Shown: piece by piece, positions 31,399 to 39,827 of the stretch | How the letters are laid out: each line of letters opens with the position of its first letter | Position numbering within the stretch: position 1 is the stretch's first letter | From: Defluviimonas salinarum | Lineage (GTDB): Bacteria; Pseudomonadota; Alphaproteobacteria; Rhodobacterales; Rhodobacteraceae | Assembly (NCBI RefSeq): GCF_026013545.1 | Contig: NZ_JAPDOG010000009.1 | Location: 96,906 to 160,905 of the forward strand | Direction of reading: 5' to 3' | Length of the DNA: 64,000 nucleotides | The notes under the pieces: model-generated | The model's database searches: none | Seen by the model: the letters and a program-made list of their open reading frames with translations, nothing else | Told to the model about the DNA's origin: nothing | Made by a program: the position numbers and the translations under genes

Positions 31399-31474
31399 TT
31401 GTATTGATACAATTGAAAATAGCTGGTATTTGTACAAGTACATTGGTGAAAGCATGAGCGCCACAGGTACATTG
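31399..31474. promoter_or_regulatory. Repeat-rich operator region between DUF1127 and mocR genes
   Basis: Contains the palindromes TTGTA-TTGA-TACAA (31399-31412) and TTGTACAA (31430-31437) and an exact direct repeat GTACATTG (31438-31445 and 31467-31474), the second copy covering the mocR GTG start. It is strikingly AT-rich for this genome. MocR proteins usually bind paired direct repeats in divergent spacers, so this is the likely operator; that assignment is inference. Confidence 0.55.
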
Positions 31475-32895
31475 TGACGGATACAAGTTGGCTCCCGGAC
31501 CTCGGAAGTTTCGACGGGCCGAAATATCTCGCCCTGTCGCGCTCTCTGCGCGAGGCGGTTCGGACGGGCGACTTGCCCGAGGGTGCGCGGTTGCCGCCGG
31601 TGCGCGATCTTGCCTGGCGGCTCGGCATGACGCCCGGCACCGTGGCGCGCGCCTACCAGATCGCGACCCAGGAGGGACTGCTCGAAGCCTCGGTCGGCCG
31701 CGGTACGTTCGTCGCCTCCTCGCGGCCGAGATTCGGCCCATCTCAACCGCTTATGGCAGAGTATCGTCCGGTTGGACGATCGGCGGCCGAGCCGGCGTCC
31801 GGCCCGGTCGATCTGCGCACCCCGCAATTGCCCGACGTCGGGCAGGGGGGGGCGATTCAATCTGTGCTTGCACAACTCGCAACGGGAGCCTGCACGGACT
31901 ATCTCGGCTATCCCGGCTTGCGCCGCGACGGCCCGCTTCGGGCGGCCTTCGTCGACTGGCTGTCCGACCGGGTGCTCGGTCCGATCACCGCCGAGGACAT
32001 TGTATTGACACAAGGTGGGCAGAACGGGATCAACCTCGCCCTGCAATGCTGCCTCAAGGGAGCACGGCCGCAGGTACTGTGCGAGGAGCTGGCCTATCCG
32101 GGCTTCCGCCACGCCGCGAGGCTCAACCGGGCCGAGATCGTGCCGGTGGAGATCGACGGCGCCGGCATGACTGCCGAGGCGCTTGACACTGCCTGCCGCC
32201 GCTCCGGCGCGCGGATCGTCTGCGTCACCACCGATGCGCAGAACCCCACGACCGTGCGGATGCCGCCCGAACGTAGGGCCGCCATCGCCGATGTGGCGCG
32301 GCGCCACGACCTGCAGATCATCGAGGACGATTGCTACTCGGTCCATGCCACCGCCGACCCCGCGCTCCGTGCGATCGCGCCGGAACGGACCTGGCATGTG
32401 ACCTCGATCTCGAAGTCGCTCGTGGCGGGGCTGCGCTTCGGCGCCATCGTCTGCCCGACCGGGCTTGGCGAGGCGGGCCGACTGGCGATGCAGCATTCCT
32501 GCTTCGGCCTCGCCCGCCCGGTGACGGACATCGTCCACGCGCTCCTTGCCTCGGGCGAGGCGGCGCGTTTGCGCGACCGCGTGCAGGAGGTCTTTGCCCG
32601 CCGGCTCGAGATGACGCTCAATATCCTCGGCGCCTTCGACCTGTCCTGGCAGAAGGGCCTCGCCTTCGTCTGGCTGCGCCTTCCGCAGGGTTGGCGCGCC
32701 TCGACCTTCGCCCGCGAGGCCGAGGCCCAGGGCGTGCTCGTGCGCTCTGCCGACGAGTTTGCGCTGATCGAGAGCCACACGCCGAACGCGGTACGGATCG
32801 CGCTGAACGGGGCGCTGAGCGAGGCCGAGTTCAACCGGGCGATGGGGGCGATGGCGCGGCTCCTGCGCAATCCGCCCGGCGATCTCCCGGTCTGA
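31474..32895 (+). CDS. MocR-family (GntR helix-turn-helix plus aminotransferase-like) regulator
   Basis: A 473-residue PLP-dependent transcription factor. Residues about 15-80 are a GntR winged helix (ARLPPVRDLAWRLGMTPGTVARAYQ), and 110-465 a fold-type-I aminotransferase domain with DDCYSVHA and the PLP lysine in TSISKSLVAGLRFG near 313. Start is GTG at 31474. The cognate gene is probably the divergent DUF1127 gene. Effector unknown; PdxR, GabR and TauR are members of the wider family. Confidence 0.9.
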   Translation: MTDTSWLPDLGSFDGPKYLALSRSLREAVRTGDLPEGARLPPVRDLAWRLGMTPGTVARAYQIATQEGLLEASVGRGTFVASSRPRFGPSQPLMAEYRPVGRSAAEPASGPVDLRTPQLPDVGQGGAIQSVLAQLATGACTDYLGYPGLRRDGPLRAAFVDWLSDRVLGPITAEDIVLTQGGQNGINLALQCCLKGARPQVLCEELAYPGFRHAARLNRAEIVPVEIDGAGMTAEALDTACRRSGARIVCVTTDAQNPTTVRMPPERRAAIADVARRHDLQIIEDDCYSVHATADPALRAIAPERTWHVTSISKSLVAGLRFGAIVCPTGLGEAGRLAMQHSCFGLARPVTDIVHALLASGEAARLRDRVQEVFARRLEMTLNILGAFDLSWQKGLAFVWLRLPQGWRASTFAREAEAQGVLVRSADEFALIESHTPNAVRIALNGALSEAEFNRAMGAMARLLRNPPGDLPV

Positions 32896-32899
32896 GCCG

Positions 32900-33529
32900 A
32901 TGGTCGGCCGCATCATCGAGACGCCCGCCTGTGTCGCCGAGGGAGCCGCCTGGCTCGCCGCGCGCGAGCAGCGCTTTGCGGTGCTTCTTGGCGAAACGGG
33001 GCCATTGCCCCTCCGCCGCAAGCCCGATGGCTTCGCCGCACTCCTCGACGCGATCCTCGGTCAGCAGGTTTCGACCGCCTCGGCCTCGGCCCTCTGGGCG
33101 CGGCTCGAGGCCGCCGGCCTCGTCACCGAGGACGCCGTTGCGACAGCCGGCGAAGCGGCGCTGAGGGACTGCGGCCTCAGCCGGCAGAAGATCCGCTACG
33201 CCCAGGCGCTCGCCGAGGCGCGGCTCGACTATTCGGGCCTGCGGGAGGCAACGGATTCCGAGGTCATCGCCACGCTCACCGCGCTGCCCGGCATCGGGCG
33301 CTGGACGGCGGAGATCTACGCGATCATCTCGCTCGGCCGCGCCGATGTTTTCGCGCCCGGCGATCTCGCGCTGCAGGAGGCGGCGCGGATGCTCTTCGAC
33401 CTGCCCGACCGGCCGAACGAACGCGCGCTCCGCGCGATGGCCGAGGACTGGAGCCCGTGGCGGGCCATTGCGGCGCGCGCGCTCTGGGCCTACTACCGGC
33501 GCATGAGGAGCCGCGAGGGGATCAGATGA
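32900..33529 (+). CDS. DNA-3-methyladenine glycosylase II (AlkA-type)
   Basis: A 209-residue HhH-GPD base-excision glycosylase. It contains ILGQQVSTASASALWARLE near residue 52, the helix-hairpin-helix LPGIGRWTAEIYAI near 131, and the catalytic Asp in FAPGDLALQEA near 155. It lacks the N-terminal domain of E. coli AlkA, like many short bacterial forms. Starts 4 bases after mocR and overlaps the next gene. Confidence 0.92.
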   Translation: MVGRIIETPACVAEGAAWLAAREQRFAVLLGETGPLPLRRKPDGFAALLDAILGQQVSTASASALWARLEAAGLVTEDAVATAGEAALRDCGLSRQKIRYAQALAEARLDYSGLREATDSEVIATLTALPGIGRWTAEIYAIISLGRADVFAPGDLALQEAARMLFDLPDRPNERALRAMAEDWSPWRAIAARALWAYYRRMRSREGIR

Positions 33530-34191
33530 CACGCGAACTGCAATTCGGCCGCAAGCCGGCCCGCTCGGGGCGGGCGACCTCGCTCATCGTCTTCCTGCAC
33601 GGCTACGGTGCGGATGGTGCCGACCTTCTCGGCCTCGCCGATCCCTTGTCGCCGCATCTGCCCGACGCCGCCTTCGTCGCGCCAGACGCGCCCGAGCCCT
33701 GCGCCGGCAACCCGTTCGGCCGGCAATGGTTCCCGATCCCCTGGCTTGATGGTTCGACCGAGGCCGAGGCCGCATCGGGCCTGATCCGCGCCTCCGGCGA
33801 TATCGACGCCTTCCTCGACGCGCGCCTTGCCGAGGAGGGACTTACGCCTGACCGGCTCGCGGTGATCGGCTTCTCGCAAGGCACGATGATGGCGCTCCAT
33901 GTCCTGCCGCGGCGGCGCCAGCCGGTCGCCGGGCTCGTCGGCTTCTCCGGACGCCTGCTCGAACCGCAGCGCCTCGCGGCGGAATCGCAGTCGCGCCCGC
34001 CGGTTCTGCTCGTTCACGGCGATGCCGACCCGATGGTGCCCTTCGCCGAGATGGGGCTCGCCGGGCAGGCGCTGACGGATGCCGGGTTCGAGACCTACGG
34101 CCATGTGATGAAGGGCACCGGTCACGGCATCGCGCCCGACGGTCTGTCGGTGGCGCTGGCCTTCCTCAAGGAGAAGCTTCCGGGGGCTTGA
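33526..34191 (+). CDS. Carboxylesterase/phospholipase-type alpha/beta hydrolase
   Basis: A 221-residue alpha/beta hydrolase of the YpfH/acyl-protein-thioesterase-like group. Visible are the oxyanion strand IVFLHGYGADGADLL, nucleophile elbow GFSQGTMMAL (Ser near 121), the Asp in VHGDADPMVP and His in GTGHGIAPDG. Probably cytoplasmic; substrate unknown. Start codon overlaps the alkA-like stop. Confidence 0.88.
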   Translation: MTRELQFGRKPARSGRATSLIVFLHGYGADGADLLGLADPLSPHLPDAAFVAPDAPEPCAGNPFGRQWFPIPWLDGSTEAEAASGLIRASGDIDAFLDARLAEEGLTPDRLAVIGFSQGTMMALHVLPRRRQPVAGLVGFSGRLLEPQRLAAESQSRPPVLLVHGDADPMVPFAEMGLAGQALTDAGFETYGHVMKGTGHGIAPDGLSVALAFLKEKLPGA

Positions 34192-34245
34192 AACCGCCGC
34201 GCGGGACGCTAGGTTTCCAGTTACGAACCTGAAGGAGAGCCCGAC

Positions 34246-34365
34246 ATGGAATTCGCCGCAATGACCGCCCTTGCCCTCATTGCCCTTGTTTTCGCGGTTT
34301 TCCAGTCCCGTCCGCAGCCGCAGCGCCTGCCGGTTCGCGTCGATCGCCGCGACCGGCGCCGCTGA
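34246..34365 (+). CDS. Tiny predicted membrane peptide (39 residues)
   Basis: A short frame just after the esterase gene, with a strong and well-placed RBS (GAAGGAGAG, 34231-34239). The product starts MEFAAMTALALIALVFAVFQ, one transmembrane helix, followed by a strongly basic tail ending RVDRRDRRR. The helix-then-arginines layout and RBS support translation; no family is recognised. Confidence 0.5.
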   Translation: MEFAAMTALALIALVFAVFQSRPQPQRLPVRVDRRDRRR

Positions 34366-34393
34366 ATCGGCGCCCCCTGACAGTCCGAATCGC

Positions 34394-34810
34394 TCAGAAC
34401 CAGAGCGCGGGTTCCGCGAACTCCACCGAGTTTCCGGCGGGATCCCGCACATAGACCGAGCGCGCGCCGTTCGGCCAGCGGAAATCCGCCTCTATCGCAA
34501 TGCCGGCCGCTTCGAGATGCGCGCGCCAAGTGTCGAGTGCCTCGGCCGCGACCTTGAAACAGTAATGCCCCGGCCCGCTGGCGCCATGCCCCGGCACCGG
34601 CAGCGGCGATCCCGGGCGCGGCGGATGTGCGGTCGCTTCGGGGTTGAAGACCAGCAGGAGCGAGTCGCCCGCACGGAAGAAGACATGCCGTCCCTCCTGC
34701 CGGGTGACCACCTGAAGGCCGAGCGTTCCGGCATAAAAGGATTCGGCGGCGCCGAGGTCATCGACGTAAAGCGCCGATTCGAGCGTTCCGAGCACGGGCG
34801 GGACCGGCAT
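34394..34810 (-). CDS. VOC/glyoxalase-fold protein
   Basis: A 138-residue protein with two beta-alpha-beta-beta-beta modules of the vicinal-oxygen-chelate fold: SALYVDDLGAAESFYAGTLGLQVV (residues 12-35) and HYCFKVAAEALDTWRAHLEAAG, ending VYVRDPAGNSVEFAEP with the usual metal-ligand Glu. Activity unknown; could be a lyase, dioxygenase or resistance protein. Confidence 0.87.
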   Translation of the reverse strand: MPVPPVLGTLESALYVDDLGAAESFYAGTLGLQVVTRQEGRHVFFRAGDSLLLVFNPEATAHPPRPGSPLPVPGHGASGPGHYCFKVAAEALDTWRAHLEAAGIAIEADFRWPNGARSVYVRDPAGNSVEFAEPALWF

Positions 34811-34966
34811 TTTGCTGTCACTCCCCTGTCACTTTGCTGCGATACCAGCTTACAGCAGATAGCGGGGCTTGCCAGAGCCGATACGCCAGATATAGTTGTT
34901 GATAAGCAGGGGCGGGTGCTCCCGCCCCAGGTGCCGGACGGCACGCAGGGCGAGGACGTTGTTGAG

Positions 34967-35566
34967 ATGCTCGACAGACCGGCCGAAATCGAGTTCAGGA
35001 CCAGCTTCGTGCGGGAGCCGTCGGCCCTGAAGCACTATCCGGCGCTGGTGCTGAACGCAGACTTCCGCCCGCTCTCCTACTATCCCCTGTCGCTCTGGCC
35101 CTGGCAGGAGGCGATCAAGGCGGTCTTCCTCGACCGGGTGATGATCCTCGCGGAGTACGACGAGGTCGTGCGCTCCCAGCGCGCCGCGATCCGAATACCG
35201 TCGGTGGTGGTGCTGAAGGACTACGTCAAACCCCAGAAGCGCGTGGCCTTCACGCGCTTCAATCTTTTTCTGAGGGACGAATTCTGCTGCCAGTACTGCG
35301 GCTCGAAGGGCGATCTGACCTTCGACCACGTCCTGCCCCGGTCGCGCGGCGGGATCACGAGCTGGGAAAACGTCGTCGCCGCCTGCGCACCGTGCAATCT
35401 CAGGAAGGCGAACAAGCCGCTGAAACAGTCGGGCCTGACGCTGAAACGGCCGCCCTACCAGCCCTCGGCCGAAGACATGCAGCGCGCCGGCCGGCGCTTC
35501 CCGCCGAACCATTTGCACGACAGCTGGGTCGATTTCCTCTACTGGGACGCCGAACTCGAAGCCTGA
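34967..35566 (+). CDS. HNH endonuclease-domain protein
   Basis: A 199-residue protein. The N-terminal half (ALVLNADFRPLSYYPLSLWPWQEAIKAVFLDRV) and the HNH domain CQYCGSKGDLTFDHVLPRSRGG..AACAPCNLRKAN (two CxxC pairs for zinc plus DHV) define the common chromosomal HNH_5-type protein of alphaproteobacteria. Biological role unknown. RBS at ATG 34967 is weak; upstream GTG codons in frame are possible starts. Confidence 0.85.
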   Translation: MLDRPAEIEFRTSFVREPSALKHYPALVLNADFRPLSYYPLSLWPWQEAIKAVFLDRVMILAEYDEVVRSQRAAIRIPSVVVLKDYVKPQKRVAFTRFNLFLRDEFCCQYCGSKGDLTFDHVLPRSRGGITSWENVVAACAPCNLRKANKPLKQSGLTLKRPPYQPSAEDMQRAGRRFPPNHLHDSWVDFLYWDAELEA

Positions 35567-35636
35567 GACGCGGCCGCTTTTTTTTTTCTGTAGAGGGAAC
35601 CATAGTTTTCACAGAACGGGCAGTTCTGCTTCCTTG

Positions 35637-35945
35637 ATGGAAGCATCGGTTTCACCATCAGCGATCTGGGTCACGGTCTCGGAGGAGGTGGACGCCAAGA
35701 TCCGCGACCAGATCAAGGCGGGCACCTTCCCGGTGCGCCTCAAGCCCGAGGACTGGCAGTCGGGCAGCATCAACTGGCTTCTCGACGTCATCGCGCCGGA
35801 CCGCGCCACGACGGGCCGGGTGATCGCCAACTTCCGTCAGGTGGTGAAGGAAGGCGAGCTCAGGATGCATCCCCATATCGGCGGGCTTGTGGAACCTGAG
35901 ATGCTGGAGAAGATGGGGGCGGGCCGCGAGACGGCAGAGGGTTGA
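35637..35945 (+). pseudogene. Toxin-activating lysine acyltransferase (HlyC/CyaC) remnant, N-terminally truncated
   Basis: A 102-residue product. Residues 10-95 look like the C-terminal two thirds of HlyC-type acyltransferases, which acylate RTX toxins: AIWVTVSEEVDAKIRDQI, RLKPEDWQSGSINWLLDVIAP (with the expected catalytic Asp), and ANFRQVVKEGELRMHP. Family members run about 150-170 residues and need an N-terminal His that is absent here; upstream sequence is stop-rich and holds a run of ten T (35578-35587). No RTX toxin gene is nearby. Probably a decayed gene; if functional it would be non-catalytic. Confidence 0.5.
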
Positions 35946-36004
35946 GCGGCCCCGTCTCGGCGCCCCCATCGGGCCTTTGGCCCGCCCAATGAAAGGAACG
36001 ACAA

Positions 36005-36643
36005 ATGACTGACTATGCCTGGATGAGTGTCGCTTCGGTGGATCCGGGTATCGTGAGAGACCTCAGAAGCGACGCGTCATTCTCCGAGGATGAAGAGTTC
36101 CGAAAGTCCTATGTGGCTGCGTGCAGCGCGTCGGGCAGAGGCGAGCCCATCCCAGAGGGACTGTTGCCAGAGACCTTCTTCGCCTGGCGCGGGCCGCATG
36201 ACGAAAGCAAGCCGCTAGCGAAGAGGCTGCCACATTTGACGCACAGCGATTTCTGGTTCGTCAGCGCCGAAACCGCCGATGTGCTGCGTCGGTTCGACCT
36301 CGGCGGCTGCAAGCTGCATCCGGTCGAGGTGCTGATGGAGGATCGCAAGACACCTCTGCCCGGCAGCTATTTCGTGCTGGACTTCAACAGTTGGAAGGAT
36401 GTGTTTCTGCCGGAGCACTCGCCGGAGTTTCCGTTTGTCAGAGGTTCAAAAACCTTCCGCCGACCGCACTTTTCCAATCCTGACGACATCGTGGCCTTGT
36501 CCAAAGAGGCTCTGACCCGCGCCGACATCTGGTGGAATCGCAACATCTGGGGTGCGTTCTTCCTGAGCGACCGTCTGGCGCAGGCGCTACGCGCGGCGAA
36601 TGTCGACAAGCCATTTTCGCTGAAACGCTGCCGTATCGTCTGA
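36005..36643 (+). CDS. Imm11/DUF1629-like immunity protein
   Basis: A 212-residue cytoplasmic protein. The segments SDFWFVSAETADVLRRFDLG, KLHPVEVLMEDR, PLPGSYFVLDFNSWKDVF and DIWWNRNIWGAFFLSDRLAQAL follow the pattern of PF07791 (Imm11/DUF1629), proteins found beside polymorphic toxins. Base composition is clearly less GC-rich than the neighbours. No toxin gene is adjacent, so it may be an orphan immunity gene acquired horizontally. Family call is by pattern only. Confidence 0.5.
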   Translation: MTDYAWMSVASVDPGIVRDLRSDASFSEDEEFRKSYVAACSASGRGEPIPEGLLPETFFAWRGPHDESKPLAKRLPHLTHSDFWFVSAETADVLRRFDLGGCKLHPVEVLMEDRKTPLPGSYFVLDFNSWKDVFLPEHSPEFPFVRGSKTFRRPHFSNPDDIVALSKEALTRADIWWNRNIWGAFFLSDRLAQALRAANVDKPFSLKRCRIV

Positions 36644-36680
36644 CCGCGATTTTCCGAGACTGATTTCCAGAAAGGTGCCC

Positions 36681-36731
36681 TGGACCGCCCCCATCGAGTG
36701 GTCCGGTTTGAGTGTTAGCGCATGATCGGCC
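36681..36731. repeat. IS3-family end remnant, copy 1
   Basis: GAGTGGTCCGG..TGAGTGTTAG..ATGATCGGC matches the sequence at 57380-57433 almost base for base, and its outer part resembles the left end of the IS3-type element at 63885. No transposase frame is attached, so it is a solo end or excision scar upstream of the ureohydrolase gene. Confidence 0.6.
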
Positions 36732-36847
36732 TCTTCTCCATCGGGTCGATGGCTTCGGGGCCGACGAGCGGGGTATCCCGCGAAGAGAGGCGGCTTTACC
36801 TTTGCAGCGCGCCCGGTAAGCTCGCGGTCGACAGCAGGGGAGTGGCC

Positions 36848-37804
36848 ATGAGCGATCGATTTTTCCACCCGGTATCCGGCATGGAGATGCCGCGTTTCGC
36901 GGGCATCCCGACATTCATGCGCCTGCCGCATGTGCCCTTGGACCACCCGCGCGCGGACGAGGTTCAGATCGGGCTTGTCGGCCTGCCCTGGGACGGAGGA
37001 GTTTCGAACCGGGCCGGGCCGCGGCACGGGCCGCGCCAGCTGCGTGACGCCTCGACGATGATCCGCGCGCAGCATGGCGTGAGCGGGATGCGGCCCTTCG
37101 AGGCCGCGAACTGCGCAGACCTCGGCGACGTCGGGCCGAACCCGGTCGACAATCCCGACACGCTCAGGCGCTTCGAGGCCTATTTCACCGGCCTCAAGGA
37201 ACGCGGCATCCGGCCGCTGGTCGCGGGCGGCGACCACCTCTGCACGCTGCCGGTGCTGCGCGGCATCGCGAAGGACGCGCCGCTCGGTCTGGTGCATTTC
37301 GACAGCCATACCGACCTCTTCCCGGCCTATTTCGGCGGCACCACGCTCACGCACGGCAATCCGTTCCGTTCGGCGGTGGAGGAGGGGTTGCTCGACCCCG
37401 CGCGGATGATCCAGATCGGCATCCGCGGCACGATGTACGACAGCGAGGACCGCGACTTCGCCAAGGCGCACGGGATCCGCATCGTCACGATCGAGGAATT
37501 CTTTGACCGCGGGGTCAAGGATGTGATGGCGGAGGCGCGCGCGATCGTCGGGACGAAGCCCGCCTACATGTCCTACGACATCGACTTCGTCGATCCCTCT
37601 GTCGCGCCGGGAACCGGCACGCCGGAATGGGGCGGACCCAATGCCTACGAGGCGATCCGGGTGGTGCGCGAATGCGCCGGGCTCAACATCGTCGGTGCGG
37701 ACCTCGTCGAGGTGTCGCCGCCGGTCGATCCGACCGGCGGAACAGCCTGGCTCGGTGCCTCGCTGATGTTCGAGATGCTCTGCCTCATGGTCGCGGCGCT
37801 CTGA
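36848..37804 (+). CDS. Agmatinase-family ureohydrolase
   Basis: A 318-residue binuclear-manganese hydrolase. Metal motifs: GGDH near residue 128, HFDSHTDL near 149 (a Ser replaces the usual Ala) and SYDIDFVDPSVAPGTGTPE near 242. The N-terminus MPRFAGIPTFMRLPH and the length fit agmatinase, guanidinobutyrase or guanidinopropionase; substrate cannot be chosen from sequence. RBS GGGGAG precedes ATG 36848. Confidence 0.88.
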   Translation: MSDRFFHPVSGMEMPRFAGIPTFMRLPHVPLDHPRADEVQIGLVGLPWDGGVSNRAGPRHGPRQLRDASTMIRAQHGVSGMRPFEAANCADLGDVGPNPVDNPDTLRRFEAYFTGLKERGIRPLVAGGDHLCTLPVLRGIAKDAPLGLVHFDSHTDLFPAYFGGTTLTHGNPFRSAVEEGLLDPARMIQIGIRGTMYDSEDRDFAKAHGIRIVTIEEFFDRGVKDVMAEARAIVGTKPAYMSYDIDFVDPSVAPGTGTPEWGGPNAYEAIRVVRECAGLNIVGADLVEVSPPVDPTGGTAWLGASLMFEMLCLMVAAL

Positions 37805-37832
37805 GCCGGCCTGCTTTTTCGCAGAAAAAATG

Positions 37833-37855
37833 CCGATTTTTCGGCGAAAAATCGG
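37833..37855. terminator. Bidirectional terminator between ureohydrolase and RidA genes
   Basis: CCGATTTTT (37833-37841) pairs perfectly with AAAAATCGG (37847-37855) across CGGCG. A second A/T-rich hairpin (GCTTTTTCGCAGAAAAAATGC) lies just before it. Both convergent genes end within 35 bases. Confidence 0.65.
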
Positions 37856-37863
37856 ACCGCCGC

Positions 37864-38220
37864 TCAGGCCTGTGCGGCGGTGATGATGATCTCGACCAGG
37901 TAGTCCGGCGTGGCAAGCTTGGCCTCGCCGGTCGCGCGGGCGGGGGCATGGCCCTTCGGAACCCAGGCGTCCCAGACGGCGTTCATCGCGGCGAAGTCGG
38001 CCTTGATGTCCGCGAGCCAGATCTGCGCGCGCAGGATCCGGGTCTTGTCCGAGCCGGCGAGTGCCAGAAGCCGGTCGATCTCGGCCACGCAGTCGCGGGT
38101 CTGCTGGGTGGCATCGCCGCCCGGCTCGCCAACGACGCCGGCTAAGTGGATGACGCCGTTGTGGATGACCGCATTCGACATGCGGGTTTCTGTCTCTAAC
38201 CTGACGATCTCGTTGCTCAT
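37864..38220 (-). CDS. RidA/YjgF-family protein
   Basis: A 118-residue reactive-imine deaminase-like protein. The C-terminal segment APARATGEAKLATPDYLVEIIITA carries the conserved Arg and Glu region of RidA. VIHNGVIHLAGVVGEP and RILRAQIWLADIKADFAAMN are also typical. It may protect PLP enzymes from 2-aminoacrylate. Converges with the ureohydrolase gene. Confidence 0.88.
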   Translation of the reverse strand: MSNEIVRLETETRMSNAVIHNGVIHLAGVVGEPGGDATQQTRDCVAEIDRLLALAGSDKTRILRAQIWLADIKADFAAMNAVWDAWVPKGHAPARATGEAKLATPDYLVEIIITAAQA

Positions 38221-38348
38221 TGCTTCGGTCCTTTGCTGGGGGAGTCGCGCAGCGATCCCTAGCGGCTCGGCGGGCGGAAGGAAACCGAAACCATCGGGCC
38301 CGCCACCAGAGCGGCGGCGGGTCCGTCCGGTAATGCGGTCGGGGCTGG

Positions 38349-38588
38349 TCAGCCGCCGAGCAGCGCCAGCGCGGCGTTGAGATCGGCGACCGAAGCGTCG
38401 TGGTCGCCCGCCTCATGCGCGGCCTTGCCGGTCTCGTAGAGCGCCATGACCTCGGCCTTGGTCGCGTCGTCGGCGGTGGAGGCGGCCAGCGCCTCGTCGA
38501 TCTGGGCCATGATCGAGGGGCATTGAGCCGCGAAAGCCGCGCCGGAACCGGCGAGAACGATGGCCGCTGCAAGGATCGTGGTTTTCAT
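38349..38588 (-). CDS. Small exported protein of unknown function
   Basis: A 79-residue product with a signal peptide (MKTTILAAAIVLAGSGAAFA, cleavage near 20-21). The mature part of about 58 residues is mostly helical, with KAEVMALYETGKAAHEAGDHDASVADLNAAL resembling a single TPR-like hairpin. One Cys. No family recognised. RBS GGGAGA precedes the ATG. Confidence 0.7.
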   Translation of the reverse strand: MKTTILAAAIVLAGSGAAFAAQCPSIMAQIDEALAASTADDATKAEVMALYETGKAAHEAGDHDASVADLNAALALLGG

Positions 38589-38637
38589 CTGAATCTCCCT
38601 TGGTTGATAGGTTGGTTGAACCGGTCGTCACAAGGAT

Positions 38638-38711
38638 TGGAGCGGGTGAAGGGAATCGAACCCTCGTATTCAGCTTGGGAAGCTGCTGCTCTACCATTGA
38701 GCTACACCCGC
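38638..38711 (-). tRNA. tRNA-Gly(CCC)
   Basis: 74 bases including encoded CCA. The acceptor arm GCGGGTG pairs with CACCCGC, the D-arm is GCTCAATGGTAGAGC, the anticodon loop is TTCCCAA (anticodon CCC) and the T-loop TTCGATT. Very close to E. coli glyT-type tRNA. The top pair of the anticodon stem is a G-A mismatch. Confidence 0.96.
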
Positions 38712-38773
38712 GTGGATCGTTGATTAGCGCGGGCGCGGGGACGTGGCAAGGGGGAAGCGGGCTGCAGCGCGCT

Positions 38774-39754
38774 TCAGAACCAGTTCCGCCAGCGCAGGAT
38801 GACCCACAGACCGAGCCCGAGGAGCATCATCGCCAACGAGAGCGTCGCGAAGGCCCAGGGCCAAACGGTGCCCGGAATGCCCGCGACGTTCATGCCGAAG
38901 AGCCCGGTGAGGAAGCTCAGGGGCAGGAACACCACCGCCACGACCGACAGGATAAACCCGTTGCGGCCGAGCCGCGCGGTCTGCAGGCTGTCGATATGGG
39001 TGCGTAGGGCCGTGAGCCGGTCGCGGACCGTGTCGAGCTCCTCGACCGCGCGGGTGGTGCGGTTCGCGGCATGGCGCAGGGCGTAGCGGCTGGGGCTGGT
39101 GAGGAAGGCGGCCTCGATGCCCGCGAGCCGGTTCAGTGCCTCGCGCTGAGGGGCGATGTGGCGGCGCAGCTTGATCACCGAGCGCGCGAGCCGGGCGATC
39201 TCGGTGGTGTGGGCGGCGAGGGCCTCCGACTCGTCGTCGAGAAGCGCCTCCTCGATCCCGTCCAGAAGGTCCTCGCGCGCGGACGAGGCGGTCTCGATCC
39301 GCTCGGTGACGAGGTCGGCGAGACGGGCGACGAAGGCGGCGGGCGAGGCCGTCGCCCGGCCCTCGGCGATCTCGCGCCGGAGGTCGTCCATCGGAAAGAC
39401 CCGCCGAAGCCGGGCCGTCACGACGAGGTTCGCCCGGATCCAGAGCCGGAGCGAGACCATGTCCTCCTCGGCCTGGCCGGGGTTGAGGTTCATCCCGCGA
39501 AGGGTGACGAGAAGCCCGTCGCCGATCGCGTCGCAATGCGGCCGGGTCTCGGCCTGCAGGAGGGCCGCGCGCACCGGCGCGGGCAGGTGCTCGGCGCTCC
39601 AGGCGACGAAGCCGGGATCGGTGCGCTCGAAATGCATCCAGCGCCAGATCGCGTCGGTCGCGGGCTCCGCGTCGGGCCAGGGATCGGACAGGGCACGCGC
39701 CGTCCCGTCCGGCAGGATGTCGTAGGCGGCGATCGGGGCGAGCGTCTGTGTCAC
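38774..39754 (-). CDS. zntB: Zinc/magnesium transporter ZntB (CorA family)
   Basis: A 326-residue CorA-type channel. A cytoplasmic N-domain and long helix (about 140-260) precede two C-terminal membrane helices with the signature LTGLFGMNVAGIPG near 285. ZntB-like features are the length and an IPG after GMN. GTG at 39754 is chosen, with AAGG upstream; the longer frame would run into the next gene and lacks similarity. Confidence 0.87.
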   Translation of the reverse strand: MTQTLAPIAAYDILPDGTARALSDPWPDAEPATDAIWRWMHFERTDPGFVAWSAEHLPAPVRAALLQAETRPHCDAIGDGLLVTLRGMNLNPGQAEEDMVSLRLWIRANLVVTARLRRVFPMDDLRREIAEGRATASPAAFVARLADLVTERIETASSAREDLLDGIEEALLDDESEALAAHTTEIARLARSVIKLRRHIAPQREALNRLAGIEAAFLTSPSRYALRHAANRTTRAVEELDTVRDRLTALRTHIDSLQTARLGRNGFILSVVAVVFLPLSFLTGLFGMNVAGIPGTVWPWAFATLSLAMMLLGLGLWVILRWRNWF

Positions 39755-39827
39755 GGTCTGTACCTTGGGATTCCGAAGATGCTGGCCGGGAACAGCGCCG
39801 GGCGCAATCGTGTTTCTAGTGACGGGT

